A DNA stretch of 59,770 nucleotides from assembly GCA_024743115.1 (NCBI GenBank), contig JANSXC010000007.1:1-59770 (forward strand). Direction: 5' to 3'. Below are positions 42,542-51,118 of this stretch, piece after piece (position 1 is the stretch's first letter; every line of letters starts with the position of its first letter). A program made the translations under genes and the position numbers. The notes under the pieces are model-generated. The model was not told the origin of the DNA. It made no database searches and saw only the letters and a program-made list of their open reading frames with translations. This DNA comes from a bacterium (GTDB taxonomy: Bacteria; Planctomycetota; UBA1135; UBA2386).

Positions 42542-44428
42542 TCAGCGACCGAACGGCACCTCGTTGATCCAACGGTAGCCGCGGCTCGTGAGACGGTGAC
42601 TCGGAGCGGGCTTCTCGCCCTCCTTCGTTGTCACGGTCGGTTCTTCGGCGAGGCGGTCGGCCACCCGCACACCGTAGTCGTAGAGCGGGCGGCCGAAGCA
42701 CATGCCGAGGATGGTGATCTTGCCGAGCAGGCCGACCCACCAGGCGACCTTGTGGTCCCAGAGCGTCGGCCCCGGGATGCGATCGGTCGCTCGGCCGAAC
42801 AGCAGCACGCTCAACAGTCGGCCATCGTTGATGGCGATCAGCAGCGCCATCACCACGAGATGGGACGAGTAGAGTTTGACCGGAACGTCGTAGCAGTAGT
42901 TGAGCATCGCGACGTTCGTCATCACGGCGCACGTGACGACCGCACCGAGCGTCGCGGTTCGACGCCAGACCAGCAGCAGGGCACCGAGCGTCTCGCCGAT
43001 CCCGGCAAATGCGGTATATGCCGGCGAGCTGCCCATGAACTTCCAGACCACCCCCATCGGCGAGCAGTCACCCCAGGTGGTCGCCAGGCCATACTCGCTG
43101 ATCGGCCGGAACTGGCCGGACACGTACGGCAGCTTGGCCATGCCGTAGCTGAGCATCACGAACGCGAGCAGATAGCGCAGGTAGCTGCGCATCAGATCCC
43201 CGGTGACCGAATACGTGCGACGCGACACCCGCCGCGCGATCGCGGTCCAGATCACAGCCCCGAACAGCGCGACGACGAACAGATTGAGCAGCGCGAGGTA
43301 GGACTGCGTGGTGTCGCCGCTGCCGTTGGGCGGCACGAGTTCGCCCTCGATCGCGAACACGTTGTGTGCGGTCCAGGTCGCGAGCTCGCGCACCGAGTCG
43401 TCGGTCCACGATTTGACCTCCATGCTCCAACTCGGCAGGTATCGACGAAACACGGTCGTCACGAAGCCCGACGCGCCGTAGCCGACCCAGTAGAGCACGG
43501 TGAACCGCTGCGCGAACGCGAGCACGAATCCGAGGTCGCCAGCCCCGTCGCCATTCGCGGCTGCCGACCACCGCGGCCAGAACGCCAGGATCGACAGCCC
43601 GATCAGCGTCGCGGGCAACATCAACCACCAGGTCCAGAACGGCTGCTGCGGCGCGTTCTCCGCTTCGCTCAGCGCCTGCGTGATGAGGGGATCGCGGGTC
43701 GGGGCGGGGGTCGGCGATGATTTCTTTGCCGGTGTCCGCGAACCGCCAGCCGTCGACTCGACGGCCTTGTCGACCTCGGTGAGCGATACGTCATCGAGCC
43801 AGAACCCGCCCGCACCGATCAGGAAGACCCCGACCACGATGCGACTCGCGTCGTCGTCGACATCGAGCACGATGTCGTAGTGCCGCCACTCCTCCGCGGT
43901 GATCGGTCGATCCCCCATGTTGTCGAACGCGCCGAACTGCCGCTTGCCGTCGACCTCCGGTCGGTCGACGCGAAACCACATCTGCACCCGCGAGTCTTCG
44001 GTCAGCCCGTCGGCGCGGATCGCCGCCCGCAGTCGCACTCGCCGACCGCCCCAGTCCTCGGCGTCGAGGCCCTGCATCAGGTTGGCCGACAGGCCGCGAC
44101 CCGTTGCCGGACGCAGAACCGTCACCCGCGCCGCCTGCTCACCCGCAAAGGCCGCGTCCCCCGCAATGACCGCTACCTCCGCCTGTCCCTGACTGCCGAG
44201 GTTCCAACCCATCGGTGGCGCGCCCGGCGTATCCGCCTCGAAAGTCGGGTTCGCCGGCTGGGGCAGGTTCACGGTCGGCGGATCCTGTGGCGCTTCGGAG
44301 TTCTCAGGATCCTGAGATTTCGGCCGCTGCGATTCGGCAGTCCCCTGCGCCAGCACGACACCGGAGCAGAGAACGAGAACGACAACAGCGAGCAACCGCG
44401 ACAAGAGGCTTCCGGGCGAAAGATGCAT
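42542..44428 (-). CDS. DoxX-like integral membrane protein with an N-terminal secreted beta-domain
   Basis: 628 aa from ATG 44428, which starts a good signal peptide (LLAVVVLVLCSGVVLAQ); GTG or ATG codons upstream give a longer basic leader. Residues 60-230 form a jelly-roll-like module (NPTFEADTPGAPPMGWNLG and GGFWLDDVSLTEV), typical of carbohydrate-binding-like domains. After a Pro/Ser linker come about eight membrane helices, ending with a DoxX-like part (YCYDVPVKLYSSHLVVMALL). Bufferin loci often include a DoxX-type protein, but this one lies 3.5 kb away behind other genes, so a link is speculative. The role is unknown. Confidence 0.75.
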   Translation of the reverse strand: MHLSPGSLLSRLLAVVVLVLCSGVVLAQGTAESQRPKSQDPENSEAPQDPPTVNLPQPANPTFEADTPGAPPMGWNLGSQGQAEVAVIAGDAAFAGEQAARVTVLRPATGRGLSANLMQGLDAEDWGGRRVRLRAAIRADGLTEDSRVQMWFRVDRPEVDGKRQFGAFDNMGDRPITAEEWRHYDIVLDVDDDASRIVVGVFLIGAGGFWLDDVSLTEVDKAVESTAGGSRTPAKKSSPTPAPTRDPLITQALSEAENAPQQPFWTWWLMLPATLIGLSILAFWPRWSAAANGDGAGDLGFVLAFAQRFTVLYWVGYGASGFVTTVFRRYLPSWSMEVKSWTDDSVRELATWTAHNVFAIEGELVPPNGSGDTTQSYLALLNLFVVALFGAVIWTAIARRVSRRTYSVTGDLMRSYLRYLLAFVMLSYGMAKLPYVSGQFRPISEYGLATTWGDCSPMGVVWKFMGSSPAYTAFAGIGETLGALLLVWRRTATLGAVVTCAVMTNVAMLNYCYDVPVKLYSSHLVVMALLIAINDGRLLSVLLFGRATDRIPGPTLWDHKVAWWVGLLGKITILGMCFGRPLYDYGVRVADRLAEEPTVTTKEGEKPAPSHRLTSRGYRWINEVPFGR

Positions 44429-44501
44429 CAGCGAACTCCAGGGAGGCAAGTGGCGACCCCAGACTAACAGACCGTCGCGCAACGGCGCACTCGCCCGAGG
44501 C

Positions 44502-45536
44502 TCAGCGACGGCGCGTGGACAACCGGAGGCCGACGACCTCGAGGTGCTCCTTCGGCATGGACCGCCAAGGCTCGGCCATGCGCGCGCGATCGGCGTTCGT
44601 GACGCCTACGGTCCGGACGACCTCCTGCTCCAGGACTTCGAAACCGTGTTCCTCGAAACGGTTGACGAACTCGAGCGGTCGCACGCGGTTGCACTGGTAG
44701 ACGAGCGGTTCGCTGGACTCGACCCGAAGGAAGTCAAGCGGGCCAACCGCCTGGGCGTAACTCCGATGGTCGACACCATCGATGCCATGCCATCCGATCG
44801 CCCCCGATTTGCTGATGCGTGCCATCTCCGCGACGATCGCATCGGGATCCGGAACGTGCTCGAGGAACGAGTTGCTGGTGATGCCATCCACACTGGCCGT
44901 CAGCAGGCCGGTCGCGTCGGCCGAGCAGTTGCGGAACTCGAGCGGAAAGCCGTTCAGCGCCGCGAGTTCTCCGCGTTCGAGTCGGAGAACATCGAGGCCC
45001 GCCAGATTCTCGCGCACCTGCTCGCCCGTGACGAGTCCTCGCGGCAGATACGTCGCCGGCTCGGCAATCAGCTCCATCGCCGTGCGCGCGAGGCCGCGCA
45101 AGGCAACCTCCGTGTCGAGTTCATCGAGATCGATGCAGTAGCAGCGACCTGCACCCGCAGCCAACAGAACGACCATGCTCGCAAGCGGATTGAGACCGCC
45201 GCTGCCGAGATCGACGAAGGTCCCGCCAAGGAACCGCTCCCAGGTAATGGCCGGGTGCTTGGACAGAATGCGCGCGAGCATGCTCGTCTTCTGGCGCGAG
45301 AAGCGGTTGGGATGGATGTCGAGGCGCGACTCGATACGCGCACACATCGTGCCCAACAATCGAACGTCGCCGGAGCATTCGGGCGTCCAGAGATCGCCCG
45401 CCTCTTCGAGCGCGAGCAGCAACTCCTCCGCGAGATCACCGAGCCGCAGGTCGGTCTGCCGCCCGCCAGAACCGAGGCCAGCGGTCACTCGACCGGGACT
45501 CTGTGCTTTCTCGATGGGCTCCCTGGATTCCTGCAT
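44502..45536 (-). CDS. SAM-dependent methyltransferase-like protein
   Basis: 344 aa from ATG 45536; GTG 45584 would add 16 residues. Central Rossmann fold: motif I FVDLGSGGLNPLA, then YCIDLDELD, and after about 80 residues the motif DGITSNSFLEHVPDPDAIV, which is the usual acidic/EHV segment of class I methyltransferases. A following segment (GWHGIDGVDHRSY) fits the substrate cap seen in relatives that act on sugars or lipids. The N-terminal 90 residues are helical and unassigned. It is soluble; no obvious pathway partner is adjacent, the neighbours being a membrane protein and a divergent secreted protein. Confidence 0.8.
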   Translation of the reverse strand: MQESREPIEKAQSPGRVTAGLGSGGRQTDLRLGDLAEELLLALEEAGDLWTPECSGDVRLLGTMCARIESRLDIHPNRFSRQKTSMLARILSKHPAITWERFLGGTFVDLGSGGLNPLASMVVLLAAGAGRCYCIDLDELDTEVALRGLARTAMELIAEPATYLPRGLVTGEQVRENLAGLDVLRLERGELAALNGFPLEFRNCSADATGLLTASVDGITSNSFLEHVPDPDAIVAEMARISKSGAIGWHGIDGVDHRSYAQAVGPLDFLRVESSEPLVYQCNRVRPLEFVNRFEEHGFEVLEQEVVRTVGVTNADRARMAEPWRSMPKEHLEVVGLRLSTRRR

Positions 45537-45865
45537 GGCATCGGCCTCACGTGCGCCCCACGCTCGCAAGCGAGCGAGTGTCACGCACCACGGACGGAGG
45601 GTAGTGCAGGCTGGGCCAAAGGTGACGCCACCGACAATCTTGGCTCACTCTTCACTGCGCCGGCTCGGCACGATGTCTGCGGCCTACGCACGACCTCCGA
45701 CGCTCAGGCGACCAGCCCCCGGGGCTTGTCGTCACGATGCCGAAACACTCTCGCCCGGTTCCGTGTCCTGATACCGCTTGGGAGCCTTCTCGATTCCGCT
45801 GGCACGGCGGTTGCTCCACCAACCGTGCCCTTCCTGGCGACCGCACCAACTCCTTCGGAGATCTG
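45537..45865. other. Divergent intergenic region
   Basis: 329 bases between the methyltransferase start and the FG-GAP protein start. It must hold promoters for both. Only a CGGAG ribosome-binding-like site (45857-45861) before ATG 45866 was recognised; no repeat, RNA or coding signal was seen. Confidence 0.5.
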
Positions 45866-47269
45866 ATGAACCCCTCGATCCGCTTCGTTTCTGCCCTGCT
45901 CCTCGCCAGCACGATCGTGCATGCCCAGTCCGTGTTCCGGGAGACCCGCTTCGCGACGGTCCCAAACAACCTGCGGCCGGCCCGGGTCGACGCCGGTGAC
46001 GTCGACGGCGACGGCGACCTCGATCTGATCGTCGCCAACGATTTCCAGCCGGTGCAGGTCTTCATCAACGATGGGAACGGCACGTTCACCGACGGCACGG
46101 CCGGTCGGTTCGTCACGCCCGCCGGAGTCGACAACACCGACATCGACCTCGCGGACATCGACGGCGACGGCGACCTCGACGCGCTCATGACCAATGAGGA
46201 CGGCGTGACGAACTACGTGTTCACGAACACCGGCATGGGCGTCTTCACGCTGGCTCCGACCGCGTTGCCGCCGCAGGCCAACGACACGAAGAACCAGGTC
46301 CTCGCCGACTTCGACCGCGACGGCGACATCGACTGCCTCGCCGTGGACACGGGCGGCTGCCACTTCTACGAGAACAACGGCGCCGGGCAGTTCAGCGACC
46401 AGACGGCGACTCGGCTGTCGGGCGTGCCGCTCGGTCTCGGGTCGGAGTATGCGGAGGCGCCGCGCGCTGCCGACATCGACGGCAACGGCGAACTCGACGT
46501 ACTGCTGCCCGGCGCGGGTGGTCTGCTGTTCAACACCGGCGGTGTGCTCGCGCCGGCTCCCAACCAGCTGCCCATCATCGCCCAGGCACCGCACTGGCTC
46601 GCCGACTTCGATGGCGACGGCGACATCGACATCTTCGCCTCGTCCGGTCGCCGCATCTACGAGAACGTCGGCGGCGGTTCGTTCATCGACGCCACGCCCT
46701 GGACCATCCCGCCCGCACCGCAGGCCGGCTATGGTCTCATCGACGTCGACCGCGATGGTGATCTGGACATCCTCCGCACCAACCGAACCGATCTCAACAA
46801 CGGCAACGGCACCTTCACCACCGCGCCGGCACCCGCGGCCGTTCCGCTGCCACAGCGCTACGGCTTCCAGGTCGGCCATCTCGCCGCCGACTACGACGGC
46901 GACGGGGACGAGGACATGGTCGGCCTGTCCAACCTGCTCCACCACATCGATGCGCCGACCGCGCCCCAGATCGGCAGCACCTACTCGGTCGAACTGCACG
47001 TTCGCCCCGGCTCGATCGCGCCCGGCCTCGTCGTCGCCGCACTCGGCGCGGGCACGCTGCCGCTCGGACCCTACCCGAGCCTGCGACTCGATCCGGCAAC
47101 CGCGGTCGTCGTCGCGTTCAGCCCGGCGATCGCGACGCCGCTCACGTTCAACTCGGCGATCCCGAACGCTCCGGGGCTCGTCGGTGTCAACCTGCACTAC
47201 CAGGGCATGCACATCGACCCGGTCGTCGGCGTCGTCGCGACGAACACGTTCCGTGACACGGTGCAGTGA
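45866..47269 (+). CDS. Secreted FG-GAP/VCBS-repeat protein with C-terminal domain
   Basis: 467 aa with a signal peptide (RFVSALLLASTIVHAQ). At least six FG-GAP/VCBS blades carry calcium-binding D-x-D-G-D-x-D loops: GDVDGDGDLDLIV, ADIDGDGDLDALM, ADFDRDGDIDCLA, ADIDGNGELDVLL, ADFDGDGDIDIFA and IDVDRDGDLDILR. This predicts a seven-bladed calcium-bound propeller as in integrin-like proteins. The last 110 residues are the shared C-terminal domain (GLVVAALGAGTLPLG; FNSAIPNAPGLVG). It is an exported binding protein of unknown ligand. CGGAG five bases upstream of the ATG supports the start. A hairpin follows before the convergent gene. Confidence 0.88.
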   Translation: MNPSIRFVSALLLASTIVHAQSVFRETRFATVPNNLRPARVDAGDVDGDGDLDLIVANDFQPVQVFINDGNGTFTDGTAGRFVTPAGVDNTDIDLADIDGDGDLDALMTNEDGVTNYVFTNTGMGVFTLAPTALPPQANDTKNQVLADFDRDGDIDCLAVDTGGCHFYENNGAGQFSDQTATRLSGVPLGLGSEYAEAPRAADIDGNGELDVLLPGAGGLLFNTGGVLAPAPNQLPIIAQAPHWLADFDGDGDIDIFASSGRRIYENVGGGSFIDATPWTIPPAPQAGYGLIDVDRDGDLDILRTNRTDLNNGNGTFTTAPAPAAVPLPQRYGFQVGHLAADYDGDGDEDMVGLSNLLHHIDAPTAPQIGSTYSVELHVRPGSIAPGLVVAALGAGTLPLGPYPSLRLDPATAVVVAFSPAIATPLTFNSAIPNAPGLVGVNLHYQGMHIDPVVGVVATNTFRDTVQ

Positions 47270-47278
47270 TTGCGAGCG

Positions 47279-47301
47279 GTGGTTTGCTGGTTTGAAACCA
47301 C
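47279..47301. terminator. Hairpin between convergent genes
   Basis: A perfect 7-bp stem GTGGTTT/AAACCAC (47279-47285 with 47295-47301) lies between the FG-GAP gene stop (47269) and the convergent gene stop (47327). The TTT/AAA within the arms gives partial T runs both ways, fitting a bidirectional terminator. Confidence 0.5.
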
Positions 47302-47326
47302 GCGACCACCGAACACCACATCGGCC

Positions 47327-49537
47327 TCAACGGCTCAGGACGAGCCGCTGACCGTTGCTGAACGAGATCCCCGTGGCGTTCGCGGCCGGATCGACGCCGG
47401 CCCACTGCTGCTGCAGCGCGACCCCGACGAGTTCTGGCGCGTCCGGCAGCGGCAGCGCCAGAGCCCCCTCACCGAACGGTGAAGTGAACGTCAGGATCGA
47501 GCCGAGTTCCCGGTTGTTCAGCCCGGTGCAGCCCGGCAGGCCGAAGCTGTCCAGGGGCACACTGGCTTCGGTCAGGCCGAGCATCACGAAAGCTGCCGAG
47601 ATCGCTGGTCCATCGACGAGCAGGAGCTCGAGACCCGAGCTCGGCAGCCGCGGGAGTGCGTCGGTGTAGCACCGCGGGAGCCCGTTGCTGCCCGCGCAAC
47701 CGCTGCCGTATTCCTCCGCGAGCGGGTTCCCGGCGCCGTAGCCCCCGAGCCGCACGACGAGGACATTGCTGTTGTTGGCGGTCGCGGTCGTCGCGTTCGC
47801 GTCGTTCGCGGAGATCCGGAACATGCCGCCGTTGTTGCGTGAGTCGAAGCGTGAGTTGGAACCGACCCGGTCCGTAACGCGGATATCGAGGACCAACGGC
47901 CCGCTCCCAGGATCCCAGTAGAACGCCGAGTCGAGCTTGACGACGATCGGGAACTCTGCCGGCGACCGACCGCCAGCCAGGAACGGCACGGAGAACTTGC
48001 CGTCGAACACGCGCGTGCGGCGCGCGCCGTGGTTGGCGTCGAACGTGTTCGACAGCGGCCCCGTTGCGACGGCCGACTCTGACAAGTCGATCGTGCAGGC
48101 CCACGTCGCGGGCTCGAAGTCACCGTTCACGCCGTTGGGTCGGAACGCCAGGTGTTCGATCCAGATCGGGCGCGACGTCGCAACCGCGCTCGGCGGGTAG
48201 AGGAACATCGACCGCGCGGACGAGCGCGAGAACGGCGCAACCAACGAGTCGTTGCCGAGCCGGTCGTCGTCGGTCGCCGGCAGCGTCGGCATCGGCTCAC
48301 CGACGATCCCGAGCACGTGAACGTTCTGGCCGACCGTCGTCGCGGTCGGCAGGCTCCAGGTCCCGGGTCCGCCCGACGCGTAGACCCGGCCGACGGGTTC
48401 CGCTGCGACCGCCACGGAATCCCACCGCGTGGTGCTCGGGGTGTTGTGGCTGCGGACCTGCACATCGACGACGAGGTTGCCGAGCGCCGGGTTGTATTCG
48501 AACGCCTCGTCCAACGGGCAGACCAGCTCGAACGGTCGCGCACCCGAACTCGTTGGCCCAGTCACTGCCGGTGCAGTCAGGTGACCATCGAAGACGACCT
48601 TCTCGTCGACCCCGTGATTGCTGGCAAAGGTCAGGGACGGACTACCCGGCACTGTACTCGTCGTCGACATCGTGATCCGACAGTCGTACGACGCGCCCAC
48701 AAAGGTCGCGCTCTCGTCGACCCGCCAGGCGAGTGAGTGGATTCGCGTCCGCCCGTCGAACCCCAGCGCCACCGCGCCATGGATGTCCTGGACGCGGTAA
48801 CTCGTGTCCGGCGAACCCCACGGCAAGAAGTTGCCGGTCGAGCCGGCGTTCGCCAACAGGTCGCCGGGCGCGGTCTCGGTATCGAGCACGAGCTCGACGA
48901 CCAGGGCACCGAGGTCCGTCACCTCCGACGTCGCGGAGTTGGCCGCCCCATGGAAGCTCACGGCGTCCGGCCCGGCAGTCGCATTTACGAAGTCGAAGGT
49001 GCTCGCGATCCGGCTGCCTGCGGTCATGTTGTAGTCGAACACGAGCGGGCCACAGGCCGGATCCCATTCGAACGGCTGGTGGAAGAAGACGCTGAGCGCG
49101 AACGGACTCGGCGAACCGACCGAACTCGCCGGTGGTCGCTGGATCGTGCCGCTGAACACGCGGGTCCGGTCCGCGCCGTGGTTGTCGTCGAATCGGCGGC
49201 GCCAGGTCGCGGTCGTCCGGGCGCTCGTCGAGAGATCGAGCGTGAACTGGTAGTTCCCGGCCGTAGTCGAGTTGACCGCCCCGTCGGGACGGTAGCGCAC
49301 CCCCAGGATGCGCACGGGGTGGTCCACCCCGAGCGTGCTCGGACCGTACATCCCCATCCACCGGGTGGGCAATCGGCCGAAGGGGCCGCCGACGAAGGAC
49401 GACCCTTCGACCGTCGCGTAGCCAACGGGCAGGACGTGCCGGACGTGACGCGGCGATTGCGCGACCAGATCGGCAGAAAGAGTGCTCGTCAGGGCGGTTG
49501 AGAGCAGCAGGGCTGCGGCAATTCGGTTCGAGATCAT
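47327..49537 (-). CDS. Secreted protein with three copies of an unnamed module and the shared C-terminal domain
   Basis: 736 aa from ATG 49537 (signal: RIAAALLLSTALTSTLSADLVAQ). Three tandem modules at about 40-220, 235-385 and 425-605 each have F-x-x-N-H-G-x-x-x-x-V-F-x-G (FDDNHGADRTRVFSG, FASNHGVDEKVVFDG, FDANHGARRTRVFDG) followed by a F-x-W/Y-D/N-P-x-x-G-x-L-V strand (FEWDPACGPLVFD, FEYNPALGNLVVD, FYWDPGSGPLVLD). The N-terminal module of the protein at 2786 is related. The C-terminal domain (about 615-736) has YGSGCAGSNG, FGLPGCTG and LPLPDAPELVG. No catalytic motif was recognised. Exported, probably surface-bound or extracellular. Confidence 0.85.
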   Translation of the reverse strand: MISNRIAAALLLSTALTSTLSADLVAQSPRHVRHVLPVGYATVEGSSFVGGPFGRLPTRWMGMYGPSTLGVDHPVRILGVRYRPDGAVNSTTAGNYQFTLDLSTSARTTATWRRRFDDNHGADRTRVFSGTIQRPPASSVGSPSPFALSVFFHQPFEWDPACGPLVFDYNMTAGSRIASTFDFVNATAGPDAVSFHGAANSATSEVTDLGALVVELVLDTETAPGDLLANAGSTGNFLPWGSPDTSYRVQDIHGAVALGFDGRTRIHSLAWRVDESATFVGASYDCRITMSTTSTVPGSPSLTFASNHGVDEKVVFDGHLTAPAVTGPTSSGARPFELVCPLDEAFEYNPALGNLVVDVQVRSHNTPSTTRWDSVAVAAEPVGRVYASGGPGTWSLPTATTVGQNVHVLGIVGEPMPTLPATDDDRLGNDSLVAPFSRSSARSMFLYPPSAVATSRPIWIEHLAFRPNGVNGDFEPATWACTIDLSESAVATGPLSNTFDANHGARRTRVFDGKFSVPFLAGGRSPAEFPIVVKLDSAFYWDPGSGPLVLDIRVTDRVGSNSRFDSRNNGGMFRISANDANATTATANNSNVLVVRLGGYGAGNPLAEEYGSGCAGSNGLPRCYTDALPRLPSSGLELLLVDGPAISAAFVMLGLTEASVPLDSFGLPGCTGLNNRELGSILTFTSPFGEGALALPLPDAPELVGVALQQQWAGVDPAANATGISFSNGQRLVLSR

Positions 49538-49656
49538 GCTGGGTCCCTCGAGATGGGTTCGTCGCGCGGCAATCGCCACGCAACCGAGCCCATTGGGGAC
49601 CGGCGACCGGCGTTACCCGGATTCCGAGCTTTTCCCGGCGCGATGCGATTCGCCCG

Positions 49657-50922
49657 CTAACTGCGCCGCATCGGTGGCAGCTGCCAGTAGGCCAGCGCCC
49701 GCCAGCACCATTCGAGGGGCCCGAAGCGGAACCGGCGCAGCCAGATCGGTGAGTACCACAGCTGCAGCCCGAAGATCGCCAGAACGATCACGACCTGCCA
49801 CGCGCGACTGACCTGCCCGAAAAGGCCGAACCCGTGGCCGTTGTAGATCGTCGTGCTGATCACGCTGTGCAGGATGTAGTTCGTGAATGCCATCTGCCCC
49901 ACCGCCGCGAAGCGTTCCCGCAACCCGGGAAGTGCGCCGCGTCGACAGATCAGCATCACGAGCCCGATCCAGCCGAACGCTACGAACAGGCTACCGGTGT
50001 AGTTGAACAGCGAGCCGACGCCCATCGACCGCACCAGGTCCCAGTCGCAGGCGACGTGGTCGTAGACCCCGTACGCGCAGAGGGGTAGCCCGATGACGAA
50101 CCCGGCGACGATCAGCGTGCCGTAGAATCTGGCGCTGCGTTGCGCTGCGAACACCCCGGTCCGGAACAGCACCATGCCGAGCAGCATGTTCGCGAAAATG
50201 CGCCAACCGAACAGCACGAGGAAGCCGAGCATGCCGCTCCATTCCCCCAGACGGAACGCGACCTGGTCGAACCACGGCCCGCGCATCGTCTCGCGGGTCG
50301 ACGCGATGTAATCGGCCGATGGCGACCACATCTCCGCGAGGTCCGCGAGTTCCTCAGGCGGCATCTGATCGAGAAAGCTGAAGACTACGGCCGGCAGTGC
50401 GAACGCCAGGAGTGCCAGTACGACCTGCAGCCACAGCCACACCCGCCGCAGCAGGAACGCGACCATGCCCACCATGCCGTAGAAGAACAGGATGTCGCCG
50501 GTCCACAGCAGCGTCGCGTGACCGAAGCCGAACAGCGCCAGCCACAGCATGCGACGGTAGTGCAGTCCAGCGGCCTTGCCGGTCCTCGCCTTCGCGCGCT
50601 CGGTCATGAGTACGATGCCGGCGCCGAACAGCATCGAGAAGATGGTCATGAACTTCTGGTCCGCGAGCACGCGGTGCACGGTCCAGATCCCGAACTCGAA
50701 GTTCGAAATGTCACCCAGGGCGTATGGGTTCATGTAGACCGCGAACACCTCGGCGAATGCCTGCATGTTCATGGCCAGCACGCCCAGCAGGGCGAATCCA
50801 CGCAGCACGTCGATCGAGCGGATGCGATCCGCGGCGACGACCGGCGCGGCGTTCACGGGCGGTCCAGCGTCCTTCGGCGGAGTATCGTTCGGCGGAGCGT
50901 CGGGTTCGGGGCTGTCGGTCAT
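49657..50922 (-). CDS. DUF418 family membrane protein (YeiB-like)
   Basis: 421 aa from ATG 50922; GTG 50928 is two codons upstream. After a Pro-rich leader the domain begins IRSIDVLRGFALLGVLAMNM, the usual start of the acyltransferase-3-like DUF418 family. About ten membrane helices follow, with the conserved loop FSMLFGAGIVLMTERAK, then AAVGQMAFTNYILHSV near residue 330 and the C-terminal DUF418 pattern GLQLWYSPIWLRRFRFGPLEW. An inner-membrane protein, possibly moving small acyl or sugar groups; function not established for the family. It is divergent from the next FG-GAP gene, 196 bases apart. Confidence 0.93.
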   Translation of the reverse strand: MTDSPEPDAPPNDTPPKDAGPPVNAAPVVAADRIRSIDVLRGFALLGVLAMNMQAFAEVFAVYMNPYALGDISNFEFGIWTVHRVLADQKFMTIFSMLFGAGIVLMTERAKARTGKAAGLHYRRMLWLALFGFGHATLLWTGDILFFYGMVGMVAFLLRRVWLWLQVVLALLAFALPAVVFSFLDQMPPEELADLAEMWSPSADYIASTRETMRGPWFDQVAFRLGEWSGMLGFLVLFGWRIFANMLLGMVLFRTGVFAAQRSARFYGTLIVAGFVIGLPLCAYGVYDHVACDWDLVRSMGVGSLFNYTGSLFVAFGWIGLVMLICRRGALPGLRERFAAVGQMAFTNYILHSVISTTIYNGHGFGLFGQVSRAWQVVIVLAIFGLQLWYSPIWLRRFRFGPLEWCWRALAYWQLPPMRRS

Positions 50923-51118
50923 GGCCACTGGAAGTTAGCCGCGCGCCGGCGGGAAACACCCTCGCATCGACGTAAGACGGACACCTCACGAACGCGCGAC
51001 TCGCCCAGCGAGGTTGCCGCACCATCCGTGCCGTGGCAGAATTCGACTGCCGCGCCAAGGGATGAAGAATGCCCCCATGGGCAGGCATTGCAGTTGAGCA
51101 TGTTCGGAGAGCACGCCG

